Shown: positions 1-11,687, counted from the stretch's first letter. The stretch is 64,000 nucleotides of DNA from Donghicola tyrosinivorans (GCF_003003355.1 NZ_PVTQ01000001.1:1-64000), one strand, 5' to 3'. A program made the numbers and translations. Notes: generated by a model not told the origin, from the sequence alone.

Positions 1-119
1 AGATCATAGGTCCGGCTGGCCTCCGCCACCGTGGTTTTGCCCTGAATGATCTCGATCACCAGGGCGGTCTTTCGCTTGGCTGTCCAGCGTTTGACAGTCT
101 CGTCCATACTCTTACTCAT
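1..119 (-). CDS. IS3-family transposase OrfA, 5' part only
   Basis: The reverse strand from position 119 reads MSKSMDETVKRWTAKRKT and continues with a helix-turn-helix-like stretch (TTVAEASRTYDL) to the window edge. This resembles the N-terminus of the small DNA-binding OrfA of IS3-group elements common in Rhodobacterales; OrfA binds the element ends and is normally joined to the DDE subunit OrfB by frameshifting. Only 39 codons are visible, so intactness cannot be judged. A second in-frame ATG lies four codons downstream. Family assignment is from recalled similarity of a short segment. Confidence 0.7.
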   Translation of the reverse strand, partial: MSKSMDETVKRWTAKRKTALVIEIIQGKTTVAEASRTYD

Positions 120-169
120 GGCTACTTTCTTCCTTTATAGCATGAGCAGGAAATCAGTGGGTCATTACA
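120..169 (-). mobile_element. Probable terminal region of the IS element
   Basis: Upstream of the OrfA start the reverse strand reads TGTAATGACCCACTGATTTC from position 169 inward. It begins with TG, as many IS3-type inverted repeats do, and sits about 50 bp from the transposase start, the usual spacing. The other end lies outside the window, so the boundary is an inference. Confidence 0.45.
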
Positions 170-357
170 CCTAGCTCACCACTCAGATCGATCGCATAGC
201 CGTCGTGGGACGCGCAAGACACACGAAGAAACTTCCACACATCACCCGATTACCTCTCGGATGCCCCACTGAGCGTCAGGTTTGGGATTTGCATCTAGGG
301 TGCCACAAATGTGCCCGAAAGATGTGTAAACTAGGCCTACGAAATGGAGAATATACC
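170..357. other. Spacer between IS end and hydroxylase gene
   Basis: No gene is supported here. The hydroxylase frame stays open upstream to a GTG at 205, but the extra 51 residues are polar and cysteine-rich, unlike the family N-terminus, and no ribosome binding site precedes them. I see no RNA gene or clear terminator. Confidence 0.4.
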
Positions 358-1335
358 GTGTTGGGTGCCAGTGATATCTTGAATGCTTTCTACCAGCTTG
401 TGGTAGGTCCTGAGAGCCGCTTGTGGCCATATTACTTGGCGACGTCCGTCTTGATCGCCTTCGCCGCTTACCGTGCGCGCAAGATAAAAATCCCATTTGC
501 GAAATGGCTCTTTCCTGAAGAAATCTATCTACATGCATCGCATATGATAGATTTGAAGGTCTTTGGCTTCTCCTTGATCTTGCATGCGCTTGGTTTGTTT
601 AATCTCGTCTTTTTCGCATCGTTTATTGCAGATCAACTTTCATCTTTTCAGATCACAAGGTTTGGCGTTGAACCGTTTCCCGAATTACTTGTCGCGATCA
701 TTCTCCTCTGCGTATTGGATTTTGCGATCTATTGGGTCCACCGGGTCCATCATGAGAGCCGGATCTTCTGGCCATTTCATTCGCTGCATCACTCGGCAGA
801 GGTCATGACCCCGGTGACTGTCTACAGAAAACACCCCATTTACGACGTGATTTCGATCTTCACGAAGGGTGTTTTGATTGGTTTACTACAGGGCGTCTTT
901 CTGTTGGTTTTTGCATCAGAGACGGCCTATTCGACGATCGCCGGGGTCAACGCTGCATATTTTGCTTTCTATATGGCAGGAGCGAATTTGCGCCATTCCC
1001 ATGTGTGGATCAGTTTTGGCTCATTTTTTGAGCACCTCTTTATTTCTCCTGCGCAGCACCAGATTCATCATTCTATTGATCCGAAGCATCACAACAAAAA
1101 CTATGGTGAGGTTCTGGCGATCTGGGATTGGATGTTTGGCACTCTTTACATCCCGAAGAATGAAGAAATCATTGAGTTTGGGCTGGGGAATGCCCGTGGC
1201 GAGCGCACCCGCCAACGGCACGATACCTTAAAAAATGCGATGTTGGTCCCCATTCAGGATTCCTGGAAACAGATTATTAAGAAGTTTGCGAAATTCTCGT
1301 CGGAGAAGAGTGACACAGACAGGTTGGCACGGTGA
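358..1335 (+). CDS. Sterol desaturase / fatty acid hydroxylase superfamily membrane protein
   Basis: This is an integral membrane di-iron oxygenase of the fatty acid hydroxylase superfamily, which hydroxylates or desaturates lipid substrates using O2. The histidine clusters are visible in order: HRVHH, HSLHH, and QIHHSIDPKHHNKNYG near the C-terminus. Hydrophobic segments flank them. I chose the GTG at 358 because GGAGA at 346-350 lies seven bases upstream; an open frame runs back to a GTG at 205. The stop overlaps the following acyltransferase start (GTGA), so the two are co-translated and probably act on the same lipid. The substrate is unknown. The gene is noticeably more AT-rich than the rest of the window and lies beside an IS end, which suggests acquisition. 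Confidence 0.85.
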   Translation: MLGASDILNAFYQLVVGPESRLWPYYLATSVLIAFAAYRARKIKIPFAKWLFPEEIYLHASHMIDLKVFGFSLILHALGLFNLVFFASFIADQLSSFQITRFGVEPFPELLVAIILLCVLDFAIYWVHRVHHESRIFWPFHSLHHSAEVMTPVTVYRKHPIYDVISIFTKGVLIGLLQGVFLLVFASETAYSTIAGVNAAYFAFYMAGANLRHSHVWISFGSFFEHLFISPAQHQIHHSIDPKHHNKNYGEVLAIWDWMFGTLYIPKNEEIIEFGLGNARGERTRQRHDTLKNAMLVPIQDSWKQIIKKFAKFSSEKSDTDRLAR

Positions 1336-2404
1336 CGCGCGGATTTTCTATTTACCTTGATCTGGTGCGGTTTGTCGCGGCGGTTGTCGTGTTGCTATCG
1401 CACTTCGGCTATCCGCGTTTTTCGGATGGCCGTTGGCTCTGGGTTCGCGAACTCAATCTGGGAAGCGATGCGGTCGTCCTCTTTTTCGTTCTCTCTGGTC
1501 TGGTGATTGCACATGTGGCTGAGACGAAAAGTGGCGGACTGCAGCGCTTCACCTTTGATCGCGCCACGCGATTGGTTTCCGTTGCGTTGCCGGTGCTGTT
1601 ATTGGGTTTTGTTCTTGACCGCTTCGGGGCAGGCTTTGCGCCGGAAGGCTACTCGGTGACCTACTATAATGAGGTGCCTTTCTGGTACCAGATGCTGCGG
1701 GGGCTGAGTTTTTCCAATGAGTGGGCTGTTTTGCCCGTTCGATTAGGGTCAAACGGGCCCTATTGGTCGCTCAGCTATGAAGCCGCTTACTATGCGTTCT
1801 TCGCAGTTGCGTTTTATTTGCGCGGGGTGCGGCGCATCGGGCTACTCATGATGGGATGTGCGATTGTTGGTGCGCCGATCTTGTTCTTGATGCCCGCGTG
1901 GTTGTTAGGGGTGCTGCTGTATCGGGGTCTGCAGCGCAGACAGGCTCTGCCCCGCAGCGTGGCGCTGTTGTGCGCTGCCCTGCCGCTCGTATTTTACCCG
2001 GTTGCTTTGTGGCAAAATCTGCCTGCTCAGTTCTATAGTTGGACCGCTAATATCGATGCCGCACTGTCGCTACGGTTTTCGAATGAATTTTTGTGGAACA
2101 ACATTCTGGCCGTGTTTGTGTGCGTGCATCTATACGGGATGGCTTCCTTGCTGCGCGACAGTTCCTTTGGAAAAGTTGCGCGGCTCATCAAATGGGCTGC
2201 TGGAGGAAGTTTCTCGCTCTATCTTGTCCACTACCCTGTCATGCAGTTTCTGGCAGTCTTCAATGTTTGGCCGTCCTTTGCGCCGCTCTATGACCTCGTG
2301 TTTGTGGGGGTGACGCTGATGGTCTGCTATCTGTTTGCCGCGATATTCGAGCGACCATTGCCTTATTTCAGAGAAATACTGACAGGACGTTTTCCGTCAT
2401 TCCG

Positions 2405-2432
<28 letters not shown>
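1332..2432 (+). CDS. Acyltransferase family 3 membrane protein
   Basis: This is a polytopic acyltransferase of the OafA/NodX/ExoZ type, which moves acetyl or other acyl groups onto cell-surface glycans or lipids at the cytoplasmic membrane. The N-terminus carries the typical start IYLDLVRFVAAVVVLLSHF, followed by about ten hydrophobic segments over 366 residues; NGPYWSLSYE matches the conserved WSL motif region. GTG start, with a four-base GTGA overlap with the hydroxylase. Its last 28 bases overlap the convergent regulator gene. The acceptor is unknown; pairing with a membrane hydroxylase suggests modification of a lipid or surface polymer. Confidence 0.88.
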
Positions 2433-4512
<2,080 letters not shown>

Positions 4513-4539
4513 TAGCCTCGAGCGGCTTAAAACCTTTAC

Positions 4540-4574
4540 GCCTGCAAGAGGACAGCCTTCTTGCGGGCTTTTTT
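4540..4574 (+). terminator. Rho-independent terminator after pobA
   Basis: GCCTGCAAG at 4540-4548 pairs with CTTGCGGGC at 4560-4568 (one G-U pair), followed by TTTTTT. Confidence 0.8.
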
Positions 4575-4589
4575 CTTGCGCCTCTGTTA

Positions 4590-4692
4590 AGGAAGCTTAG
4601 ATCGAAGGGGAACATCCTTTCAGGCCCCTTGTGGCAGGAAGAACCAGCCCGTATACGGCCGTCCTCACATGCGGTCTTTTCATGCCGGAGGC
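4590..4692 (+). promoter_or_regulatory. Possible structured leader of the polyamine operon
   Basis: Between the pobA terminator and nspC lies about 120 bp rich in complementary segments: AAGGGG at 4605-4610 can pair with CCCCTT at 4625-4630 around a 14-base loop, and GGC/GCC arms and a CGTATACG palindrome follow. The segment ends at the nspC ribosome binding site. This could be a cis-acting RNA, but no known class is recognised with certainty. Confidence 0.35.
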
Positions 4693-4695
4693 ACC

Positions 4696-5793
4696 ATGAC
4701 GCTTCAGACGCCATACTACCTGATTGATAAATCGCGGCTGTTGCCGAACATGGAAAAGATCGCCTGGCTGCGGGAACATTCAGGGGCAAAGGCGTTGCTG
4801 GCGCTCAAGTGTTTCGCCACTTGGTCGGTGTTCGACATGATGAGCGAATACATGGACGGCACCACCTCTAGCAGCCTTTTTGAGGTCAAGCTGGGGCGCG
4901 AGAAATTTCCCGGTGAGACCCACGCTTATTCCGTCGCTTGGGCGGACAACGAGATCGACGAGGTGCTGGCAAGCTCGGACAAGATCATCTTCAATACCGT
5001 CGGTCAGTTGACCCGCTTTGAAGAGGTCAGCCGGAACCATACCCGTGGCCTGCGCGTGAACCCCGGTGTCTCGACCAGCGGTTTTGATCTGGCCGATCCT
5101 GCGCGTCCCTTTAGCCGTTTGGGCGAACATGATCCGGCGAATATCGAGCCTGTGGCCGATCTGATCACCGGCTTCATGTTCCACAACAACTGCGAGAATG
5201 CGGACTTCGACCGCTTTGACGCGATGCTGTCCAGCATTGAGCAGCGCTTTGGCTATCTGATCCGCAAGATGGAGTGGATCAGCCTTGGGGGCGGTATCCA
5301 CTTTACCGGCGAGGGCTATCCGCTGGACAAACTGGCCGAGCGTCTGAAGCGCTTTAGCGACCAGAATGAGGTTCAGGTTTACCTTGAGCCTGGAGAAGCG
5401 GCTATTACCAAGTCAACGACGCTGGAAGTCACCGTTCTGGACACTTTGCTTAACGGAAAACAACTTGCGATTGTGGACAGCAGCATCGAAGCGCATATGC
5501 TGGACCTGCTGATCTATCGTGAAAGCGCACGGATGGATCAGTCGGGGGAACATGAATGGATGGTCTGCGGAAAGTCCTGTCTGGCCGGAGACATTTTTGG
5601 CGAGTTTAAATTCCCTGCGCCTTTGAAGGCGGGGGACCGGATCAGCATTCAGGATGCGGCCGGTTATACGATGGTGAAGAAGAACTGGTTCAACGGCGTC
5701 AAAATGCCTGCCATTGCAATCCGTGAATTGGACGGGACAGAACGTCTGGTCCGTGATTTCACCTATGAAGATTTCGCGGCAGCACTGTCGTGA
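4696..5793 (+). CDS. nspC: Carboxynorspermidine decarboxylase
   Basis: This PLP enzyme of the alanine racemase-fold decarboxylases removes CO2 from carboxy(nor)spermidine to give spermidine or norspermidine, the last step of the route used by many bacteria lacking SAM decarboxylase. The family N-terminus TPYYLIDKSRL, the PLP-lysine region ALLALKCFATWSVF and the late motifs WMVCGKSCLAGD and DAAGYTMVKKNWFNG are clear. Length 365 is typical. The ATG at 4696 has GGAGG at 4687-4691. The partner synthase follows 62 bp downstream, so the two form an operon. Confidence 0.94.
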   Translation: MTLQTPYYLIDKSRLLPNMEKIAWLREHSGAKALLALKCFATWSVFDMMSEYMDGTTSSSLFEVKLGREKFPGETHAYSVAWADNEIDEVLASSDKIIFNTVGQLTRFEEVSRNHTRGLRVNPGVSTSGFDLADPARPFSRLGEHDPANIEPVADLITGFMFHNNCENADFDRFDAMLSSIEQRFGYLIRKMEWISLGGGIHFTGEGYPLDKLAERLKRFSDQNEVQVYLEPGEAAITKSTTLEVTVLDTLLNGKQLAIVDSSIEAHMLDLLIYRESARMDQSGEHEWMVCGKSCLAGDIFGEFKFPAPLKAGDRISIQDAAGYTMVKKNWFNGVKMPAIAIRELDGTERLVRDFTYEDFAAALS

Positions 5794-5855
5794 TTGTGTC
5801 GCCTTCGGGCGTTAGTGCTTTACCCTAAACGATAAACCAAAGGGGGTTCGTTGCG

Positions 5856-7103
5856 TTGAAACAGAACGTACTCATCATCGGCGCTGGTGGCGTCGCTCAG
5901 GTCGTGGCGCATAAATGCGCGCAAAACAACGATGTGCTGGGGGATATCCATATCGCCAGCCGGACGCTTTCGAAGTGCGAGGCGATCCTTGAGTCCGTCC
6001 GCGAGAAGGACGCGATGAAGCAAGAGGGCGTTCTGCAAGCCCATCAAGTGGACGCAATGGATAGTGCCGCTGTGGCCGCGCTGATCAACAAGACCGGTGC
6101 GCAGATTGTGATCAACGTGGGCTCGGCCTTCGTGAACATGACCGTCATGGATGCCTGCATCGAAACCGGTGCTGCCTATATCGACACCGCGATCCACGAA
6201 GACCCCACCAAGATCTGCGAAACCCCGCCATGGTACGCCAACTACGAATGGAAAAAGCGTGATCTCTGCGCCGAGAAGGGCGTGACCGCCATTCTGGGTG
6301 CGGGCTTTGACCCGGGCGTTGTGAACGCGTTTGCGCGCTTTGCCATTGATGAATACATGGACGAAGTGAAGTCCATCGACATCGTGGACATCAACGCGGG
6401 CTCGCACGGCAAGTATTTCGCGACGAACTTCGACCCCGAGATCAACTTCCGCGAATTCACCGGTGTCGTCTACTACTGGGAAGACCAGCAGTGGAAAGAG
6501 AAGCAGATGTTCGAGACCGGCCATGACTGGGATCTGCCTGTCGTCGGCACATGCCGCGCCTATCAGTCGGGCCACGACGAAGTGCATTCGCTGGCGACCA
6601 ACTATCCGCAGGCGGACGTGCGCTTCTGGATGGGCTTTGGCGATCACTACATCAATGTCTTCACCGTTCTGCAAAGCCTTGGCCTGCTGTCCGAGCAGCC
6701 CGTCAAAACTGCCGAAGGTCAGGAAGTGGTGCCGCTGAAAGTGGTTAAGGCTGTGCTGCCCGATCCCTCCAGCCTTGCGCCGAATTACACCGGCAAGACC
6801 TGCATCGGCGATCTGGTGAAAGGCACCAAGGACGGCAAAGACGTTGAGGTTTTTGTTTACAACGTGGCCGATCACAAAGACGCGTACAACGAGGTGGGCA
6901 GCCAAGGCATCAGCTACACCGCAGGCGTGCCGCCCGTTGCCGCCGCGATGCTGGTGGCCACCGGTGAGTGGGACGCCAAGACCATGAAAAACGTCGAAGA
7001 GCTGGACCCCAAGCCCTTCTTCTCCATTCTGGACAAGATCGGCCTGCCGACCCGTGTACAGGTTGGCGGTCTGGATGGCGAAGACAAAGCCTGGAACGAA
7101 TAA
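5856..7103 (+). CDS. Carboxynorspermidine synthase (saccharopine dehydrogenase family)
   Basis: The enzyme condenses a diamine with aspartate semialdehyde using NADPH to form carboxy(nor)spermidine, the substrate of the upstream decarboxylase. The Rossmann start VLIIGAGGVAQVVAHKCAQN and the motif DTAIHEDP are visible, as are the family residues GAGFDPGVVNAFARFA near residue 150. Length 415 fits. The start is a TTG at 5856, preceded by AGGGGG at 5841-5846; no ATG or GTG lies nearby in frame. Saccharopine dehydrogenase for lysine is the alternative label, but the nspC neighbour supports polyamine synthesis. Confidence 0.92.
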   Translation: MKQNVLIIGAGGVAQVVAHKCAQNNDVLGDIHIASRTLSKCEAILESVREKDAMKQEGVLQAHQVDAMDSAAVAALINKTGAQIVINVGSAFVNMTVMDACIETGAAYIDTAIHEDPTKICETPPWYANYEWKKRDLCAEKGVTAILGAGFDPGVVNAFARFAIDEYMDEVKSIDIVDINAGSHGKYFATNFDPEINFREFTGVVYYWEDQQWKEKQMFETGHDWDLPVVGTCRAYQSGHDEVHSLATNYPQADVRFWMGFGDHYINVFTVLQSLGLLSEQPVKTAEGQEVVPLKVVKAVLPDPSSLAPNYTGKTCIGDLVKGTKDGKDVEVFVYNVADHKDAYNEVGSQGISYTAGVPPVAAAMLVATGEWDAKTMKNVEELDPKPFFSILDKIGLPTRVQVGGLDGEDKAWNE

Positions 7104-7124
7104 GCGTCTTATCGGATGCACGAA

Positions 7125-7149
7125 GGGCGGGGGTTTCCCCGCCCTTTTT
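7125..7149 (+). terminator. Terminator of the polyamine operon
   Basis: GGGCGGGG and CCCCGCCC form a GC-rich stem around a short loop, followed by TTTTT at 7145-7149. Confidence 0.9.
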
Positions 7150-7211
7150 CGTTGGGGCCATGCGCTTTGATTTCTATCGCGTGGCACTGCGATTGTCGTT
7201 AATGAGGCGGC

Positions 7212-8330
7212 ATGGAATCTGAAAACACCTTCGACATCTTTCTTGTGGCGCCTCCGGGGCTGGAACCTGTTCTGGCCGATGAGGCGCGTGAGCGCGGCTT
7301 TCAAGGCGTGGTGCAAGAGGCGGGCGGCGTCACCGTGCGCGGCGACTGGACCGAGGTCTGGCGCGCCAACCTGCAACTGCGCTGTGCGGTGCGCATTCTG
7401 GCCCGTTTCGCCAGCTTCCGTGCCATGCATCTGGCGCAGCTGGATAAGCGCGCCCGCAAGATCGACTGGGCTGCTTTGCTGCCCCAAGGCGTCAGCCTGA
7501 AGGTCGAGGCGACCTGCCGCAAATCCAAGATTTATCACGATCGCGCCGCCGCCGAGCGGGTGAAGAAGGCGGTGAAGGATATCGTAGGGGCCAAGATCGA
7601 CCCCGAAGCGCAGCTGGTCATCAAACTGCGGATTGAGGACGATCTGTGTACCTTCAGCATCGATACCACCGGTGAGAGCCTGCACAAGCGCGGCCACAAA
7701 GAGGCGGTGAACAAGGCGCCCATGCGGGAAAACCTTGCTGCCGCCTTCCTGCGCCAGTGCGGCTATGACGGAACGCAGGTGGTCGTGGATCCCATGTGCG
7801 GTTCTGGCACTTTCATCATTGAAGCCGCCGAAATGGCCTCGGGCCTTTATCCCGGGCGCACCCGTGATTTCGCGTTCCAAGAGCTTCAGAATTTCGACCC
7901 CAAGGTCTGGCAGCGCCTCAAGGACAGCGCCGAACCTACGGTCCCGCCGCTGCGCTATTTCGGGTCAGACAGGGATCAGGGTGCCGTTCGGATGAGCACC
8001 GCGAACGCCACGCGGGCAGGGGTCATGGATGCATGTCAGTTCACCTGTCAAAGCGTCAGCGACCTGACTCCGCCCGAAGGCGTGCCCGCCGGTCTGGTCA
8101 TCGTGAACCCGCCTTACGGCGCGCGGATCGGCAATAAAAAGAACCTGTTCGCGGTTTACGGTGCCCTTGGCAAAACGCTGAAAGAGCGGTTCCACGGTTG
8201 GCGTGTGGGCATCGTCACCAGCGAGCCCGGCCTTGCAAAAGCCACCGGCTTGGACTTTCTACCCGGCCTTCCGCCCGTGCCTCACGGCGGTATGCGCATC
8301 GCGCTTTATCGGACAGCACCGCTGCCTTAA
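7212..8330 (+). CDS. THUMP-domain class I RNA methyltransferase (RlmL N-terminal-like)
   Basis: The protein has an N-terminal THUMP RNA-binding domain (about residues 45-155) and a C-terminal Rossmann methyltransferase domain. The SAM-binding segment VVDPMCGSGTFIIEAAEMA and the catalytic NPPYGARIG motif, typical of N2-guanine methylases, are clear. It matches the half of E. coli RlmL that makes m2G2445 in 23S rRNA; the m7G-forming half is absent, as is usual in alphaproteobacteria. ATG 7212 follows GAGG. The stop is 4 bp from that of the convergent chemoreceptor. The exact target guanine is inferred. Confidence 0.9.
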   Translation: MESENTFDIFLVAPPGLEPVLADEARERGFQGVVQEAGGVTVRGDWTEVWRANLQLRCAVRILARFASFRAMHLAQLDKRARKIDWAALLPQGVSLKVEATCRKSKIYHDRAAAERVKKAVKDIVGAKIDPEAQLVIKLRIEDDLCTFSIDTTGESLHKRGHKEAVNKAPMRENLAAAFLRQCGYDGTQVVVDPMCGSGTFIIEAAEMASGLYPGRTRDFAFQELQNFDPKVWQRLKDSAEPTVPPLRYFGSDRDQGAVRMSTANATRAGVMDACQFTCQSVSDLTPPEGVPAGLVIVNPPYGARIGNKKNLFAVYGALGKTLKERFHGWRVGIVTSEPGLAKATGLDFLPGLPPVPHGGMRIALYRTAPLP

Positions 8331-8334
8331 GACT

Positions 8335-9891
8335 TTAGGCAGGCTCTTCTACCAGTTCTGGCTCTGGCGCCTCTGCTGCGGCGGGAACGTCTGCCGTCTT
8401 CTCGGCGACAGTGAAATTACTGATCGTCTCGCGCAGGGCGGCGGCCTGTGCAGCCAGTTCTTCAGCAGTGGACGACATCTCGACCGAGGCAGAGTCATTG
8501 GCTTGGGTTGAATCGTCCAACTCAATGATCGTCTTACGCATTTGTTCCGCGCCCTGAGCGATTTCCGAGTTTGCGCGCGACATGTCACTGACCAGTGCCG
8601 ATGTGCGCTCAATCAACTCCACCAGTGCATTCAACTTGTTGCCTGCATCCTTGGTGGCAATAACCGATCCGGCAGAGATCTTGCTGATCTCTATCGCGGC
8701 GGACTGGCTGCGTTCGGCCAGTTTGCGCACCTCTTGGGCCACCACGGCAAAGCCGCGCCCATGCTCGCCCGCGCGGGCAGCTTCGACCGCGGCGTTCAGG
8801 GCCAGCAGGTCGGTCTGGCGTGCGATCTCTTGGATGACGCCGACCTTGGCCAGAATGTCGCTAAGGGCGGCCAGTGCATGTTGGACCTCTTCGCCGCTGA
8901 TGCGGGCATCTCTGGCGGCCTCGACGGCGACGGCTTCGGTCATGCGGGCGTTCTCGGCGGTGCGGGCGATGTTGCCGTTAATCTCTTCAATCGCCGACGC
9001 GACCCTTTCTGTCGCCGCGCTTTGCTGTGTGGAGGCATCACTGATGCTCTCGGACGAGCGGGCCATCTGCGTGGCCCCTACGGCCACATGCTCGGCACCG
9101 GTTTGGACCTCGGTCACGATCCCGCGCAGGCCGATGACCATGCGGTTCAGATTGTGTAAAAGGGCGCTGAGTTCTGAATTTCCGGTGATATTGGCCATAT
9201 GGGTCAGATCGCCATTCGCCACTTGGGCGCTAAGAAGGTTGGCTTTGTAGACCCCCTTCATCAGCGTTTTAATTATGCGGAAGGCGGCGATGATCGACAC
9301 CAGAAGCGCTGCCGCCATGATGCCAAAAGCGATCAATCGCGCCTGTTCATAGGCTTGCTGCGATGCGGTGACGGCCTCGTCCATTGCGCGGGTTTCGCGC
9401 GATTGGACCTCGCGGATGGTGGTGGACATCTCTGAGTGGACCAGCGAGCTGTTCATGAACAGCTTTTCCGACGCCTTCGCCTGGTCGCCATTTGACAGAT
9501 CGGCAAGCACGCGGGTGTTGATCCCCTCCAGTTCCTTTCGCAGACTGTCGTAGCGGTCCAGAAGCTTGACCGTCTCGGGCCGTGCAGTGGCGCGGGCGGT
9601 GTCCAGCACCAACCCTTGTTTGCCGCGCAGGGCCTCAAGTTCGGCTGTGAACGTGCGGCGCAGGCTGTCGTCGTTCAGCATGATGTAATCGCGCATAATC
9701 CGCTGGATTTCGGCCTGCTGTTCGGCCAGTTCATCGAAGGTCCGGATCGCGCTGAAGTTATCCTGAACGATGGTCTGACTGCGCGTTTGCATGGCCTGTA
9801 ACTGATGCAGTGAAAAGCCCCCCATCGCGGCCATCAGCCCAAGTAGCATAATAAAGGTCAGGGTCAGGCGGGCTTTGAGTGACAGGCGCAT
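8335..9891 (-). CDS. Methyl-accepting chemotaxis protein
   Basis: This is a transmembrane chemoreceptor. A first membrane helix covers about residues 8-30, followed by a helical periplasmic sensor (four-helix bundle type, with [13 protein letters not shown]), a second membrane helix ([21 protein letters not shown]), a HAMP linker and a long coiled-coil signalling domain. The conserved hairpin tip [21 protein letters not shown] is intact. It ends in an acidic, proline-rich tail ([10 protein letters not shown]) with no CheR/CheB-tethering pentapeptide. No chemotaxis genes are adjacent, so it is an orphan receptor. The ligand is unknown. Confidence 0.95.
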   Translation of the reverse strand: MRLSLKARLTLTFIMLLGLMAAMGGFSLHQLQAMQTRSQTIVQDNFSAIRTFDELAEQQAEIQRIMRDYIMLNDDSLRRTFTAELEALRGKQGLVLDTARATARPETVKLLDRYDSLRKELEGINTRVLADLSNGDQAKASEKLFMNSSLVHSEMSTTIREVQSRETRAMDEAVTASQQAYEQARLIAFGIMAAALLVSIIAAFRIIKTLMKGVYKANLLSAQVANGDLTHMANITGNSELSALLHNLNRMVIGLRGIVTEVQTGAEHVAVGATQMARSSESISDASTQQSAATERVASAIEEINGNIARTAENARMTEAVAVEAARDARISGEEVQHALAALSDILAKVGVIQEIARQTDLLALNAAVEAARAGEHGRGFAVVAQEVRKLAERSQSAAIEISKISAGSVIATKDAGNKLNALVELIERTSALVSDMSRANSEIAQGAEQMRKTIIELDDSTQANDSASVEMSSTAEELAAQAAALRETISNFTVAEKTADVPAAAEAPEPELVEEPA

Positions 9892-10124
9892 GGCTGAGTC
9901 CTTCCGAATACCGCTGCATGAACGATGATGGAGGCCGGAAGGCTGTGTCTTGCCGACGCATCATCCATAGTCTTCCGTCAGTCTACGGCAGGATCTGCAC
10001 GGATGGCATTGATCGTCCGGTCAGGTTCGCCACGTCAATTCTGGTGCATGGCGCCAGTGATTGCCCGATTGACCAACGCTTTGGAATTTGCGACCCAAGC
10101 CGGACTATTTTGGGAGACAACACC
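9892..10124. promoter_or_regulatory. Divergent spacer between chemoreceptor and aroQ
   Basis: No gene is supported. It must carry both promoters; GGGAGA at 10112-10117 is the aroQ ribosome binding site. The aroQ frame is open through the spacer, but the encoded residues are not family-like. Confidence 0.4.
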
Positions 10125-10559
10125 ATGTCCAAGAAGATTTTTGTCCTGAACGGCCCCAACCTGAACCTCTTGGGCAAGCGCCAGCCCGAGATTTACGGAC
10201 ACGACACACTGGCCGACGTCGAGGCCAAGCTGCGCGAGATCGCAGGGGCGGAGGGCCATGAGATTTCCTTCCACCAGTCGAACCACGAAGGCGAGATCGT
10301 GGATACCATCCACAAAGCCCGCCTTGAGGGCTGCGGTGTGATTATCAATCCGGCGGCCTACACCCATACCTCGGTCGCGATCCGCGATGCCCTGCTGACC
10401 TGCGAAATGCCGATCTTCGAAGTGCATATCTCGAACGTCCATGCGCGCGAGGCTTTCCGTCACCATTCCTATGTCTCGGACATTGCCACGGCGGTGATCG
10501 CGGGTCTTGGGATTGAGGGCTACAACGCGGCGATGCGCCGACTGTTGCAGCTGCTCTAA
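10125..10559 (+). CDS. aroQ: Type II 3-dehydroquinate dehydratase
   Basis: The enzyme dehydrates 3-dehydroquinate to 3-dehydroshikimate in the shikimate pathway and acts as a cytosolic dodecamer. The N-terminal motif [20 protein letters not shown] carries the active-site arginine and tyrosine; [11 protein letters not shown] and [17 protein letters not shown] follow, and [15 protein letters not shown] contains the catalytic histidine region. Length 144 is standard. The ATG at 10125 has GGGAGA upstream. It is monocistronic as far as can be seen. Confidence 0.97.
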   Translation: MSKKIFVLNGPNLNLLGKRQPEIYGHDTLADVEAKLREIAGAEGHEISFHQSNHEGEIVDTIHKARLEGCGVIINPAAYTHTSVAIRDALLTCEMPIFEVHISNVHAREAFRHHSYVSDIATAVIAGLGIEGYNAAMRRLLQLL

Positions 10560-10564
10560 TCAAT

Positions 10565-10628
10565 TTTTCGATCAATTGGTCGAAAATAGATCGGATGTAC
10601 CTATCGGTGACTTCGTGTTGCCGATAGG
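10565..10628 (+). repeat. Two inverted repeats between aroQ and folD
   Basis: The first, at 10565-10586, is a near-perfect 22-bp palindrome (TTTTCGA arms). The second pairs CCTATCGG at 10600-10607 with CCGATAGG at 10621-10628 around a 13-base loop. Neither has a following T-run. They could be an aroQ 3' end structure or a folD operator or leader. Confidence 0.5.
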
Positions 10629-10784
10629 AAACCGGCGATCTGATCTGCACGTTCTGCCCCTGTAAAAATGCGGGCAATGTGGATATTTTTACGTTTCTTG
10701 CTGTAATTTCCGATACATAAAGTCCCGCAGCCGCACCCAAGGGGTGCACAGATGGCGCATGACGCGCGAAACGGGAGATGACCC

Positions 10785-11687
10785 ATGACCGCAACGATCA
10801 TCGACGGCAAGGCCTTCGCGGCCAAGGTGCGCGAACAAGTGGCCGGCCACGTAAGCCGCCTGAAAGAAGAACACGGCATCACCCCCGGTCTGGCGGTAGT
10901 GCTGGTGGGCGAGGATCCGGCCTCTCAGGTCTATGTGCGCTCGAAGGGCAAGCAGGCCGTCGAAGTAGGCATGAACAGCTATGAACACAAGCTGGATGCC
11001 GAGACGTCGGAGGCCGACCTGCTGGCGCTGATCGACCAGCTGAACAATGATCCAGCCGTTCACGGTATTCTGGTGCAGCTGCCGCTGCCCGCCCATCTGG
11101 ACAGCGATCTGGTGATCAACGCGATTGATCCGGCGAAGGATGTGGATGGGTTTCATATCTCGAACGTGGGTCTTCTGGGGACGGGGCAAAAGTCCATGGT
11201 GCCCTGCACGCCGCTGGGGTGCTTGATGATGCTGCGCGATCATCACGGGTCTCTGTCGGGCATGAACGCCGTGGTCGTGGGCCGCAGCAACATCGTTGGA
11301 AAGCCGATGGCGCAACTTCTGCTTGGCGATAGCTGCACCGTGACCATCGCGCACAGCCGCACCAAGGATCTGCCCGAGGTTGTCCGCCGCGCCGATATCG
11401 TTGTCGCTGCTGTTGGCCGCCCCGAGATGGTGCCCGGCGACTGGATCAAAGAAGGCGCAACTGTCATCGACGTGGGCATCAACCGCATCGATGCCCCCGA
11501 GAAGGGTGAAGGCAAGACGCGTCTGGTGGGCGATGTGGCGTTTTCCGACGCATCAAAGGTCGCAGGGGCGATTACACCTGTCCCAGGAGGGGTGGGGCCG
11601 ATGACGATCGCCTGCCTTTTGGCCAACACGGTGACGGCTTGTTGTCGCGCCAATGGCCTGCCCGAACCCACAGGCTTGACTGCCTGA
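10785..11687 (+). CDS. folD: Bifunctional methylenetetrahydrofolate dehydrogenase / methenyl-THF cyclohydrolase
   Basis: FolD interconverts 5,10-methylene-, methenyl- and 10-formyl-THF in the cytosol. The signature [16 protein letters not shown] holds the catalytic tyrosine and lysine; [17 protein letters not shown] and [16 protein letters not shown] are the dinucleotide-binding and C-terminal signatures. Length 300 is typical. ATG 10785 follows GGGAG. purU follows 73 bp downstream; together they allow formyl-THF to be made and hydrolysed to formate, useful when one-carbon units come from methylated compounds such as betaine. Confidence 0.97.
   Translation: MTATIIDGKAFAAKVREQVAGHVSRLKEEHGITPGLAVVLVGEDPASQVYVRSKGKQAVEVGMNSYEHKLDAETSEADLLALIDQLNNDPAVHGILVQLPLPAHLDSDLVINAIDPAKDVDGFHISNVGLLGTGQKSMVPCTPLGCLMMLRDHHGSLSGMNAVVVGRSNIVGKPMAQLLLGDSCTVTIAHSRTKDLPEVVRRADIVVAAVGRPEMVPGDWIKEGATVIDVGINRIDAPEKGEGKTRLVGDVAFSDASKVAGAITPVPGGVGPMTIACLLANTVTACCRANGLPEPTGLTA

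Noticed and set aside
242-538. 98-codon minus-strand frame across the hydroxylase start
   Set aside because: Arginine/histidine-rich composition and opposite to a clear gene with histidine motifs.
5820-7880. Very long minus-strand frame opposite carboxynorspermidine synthase
   Set aside because: A shadow frame of GC-rich coding DNA; the plus strand has a full family match and a ribosome binding site.
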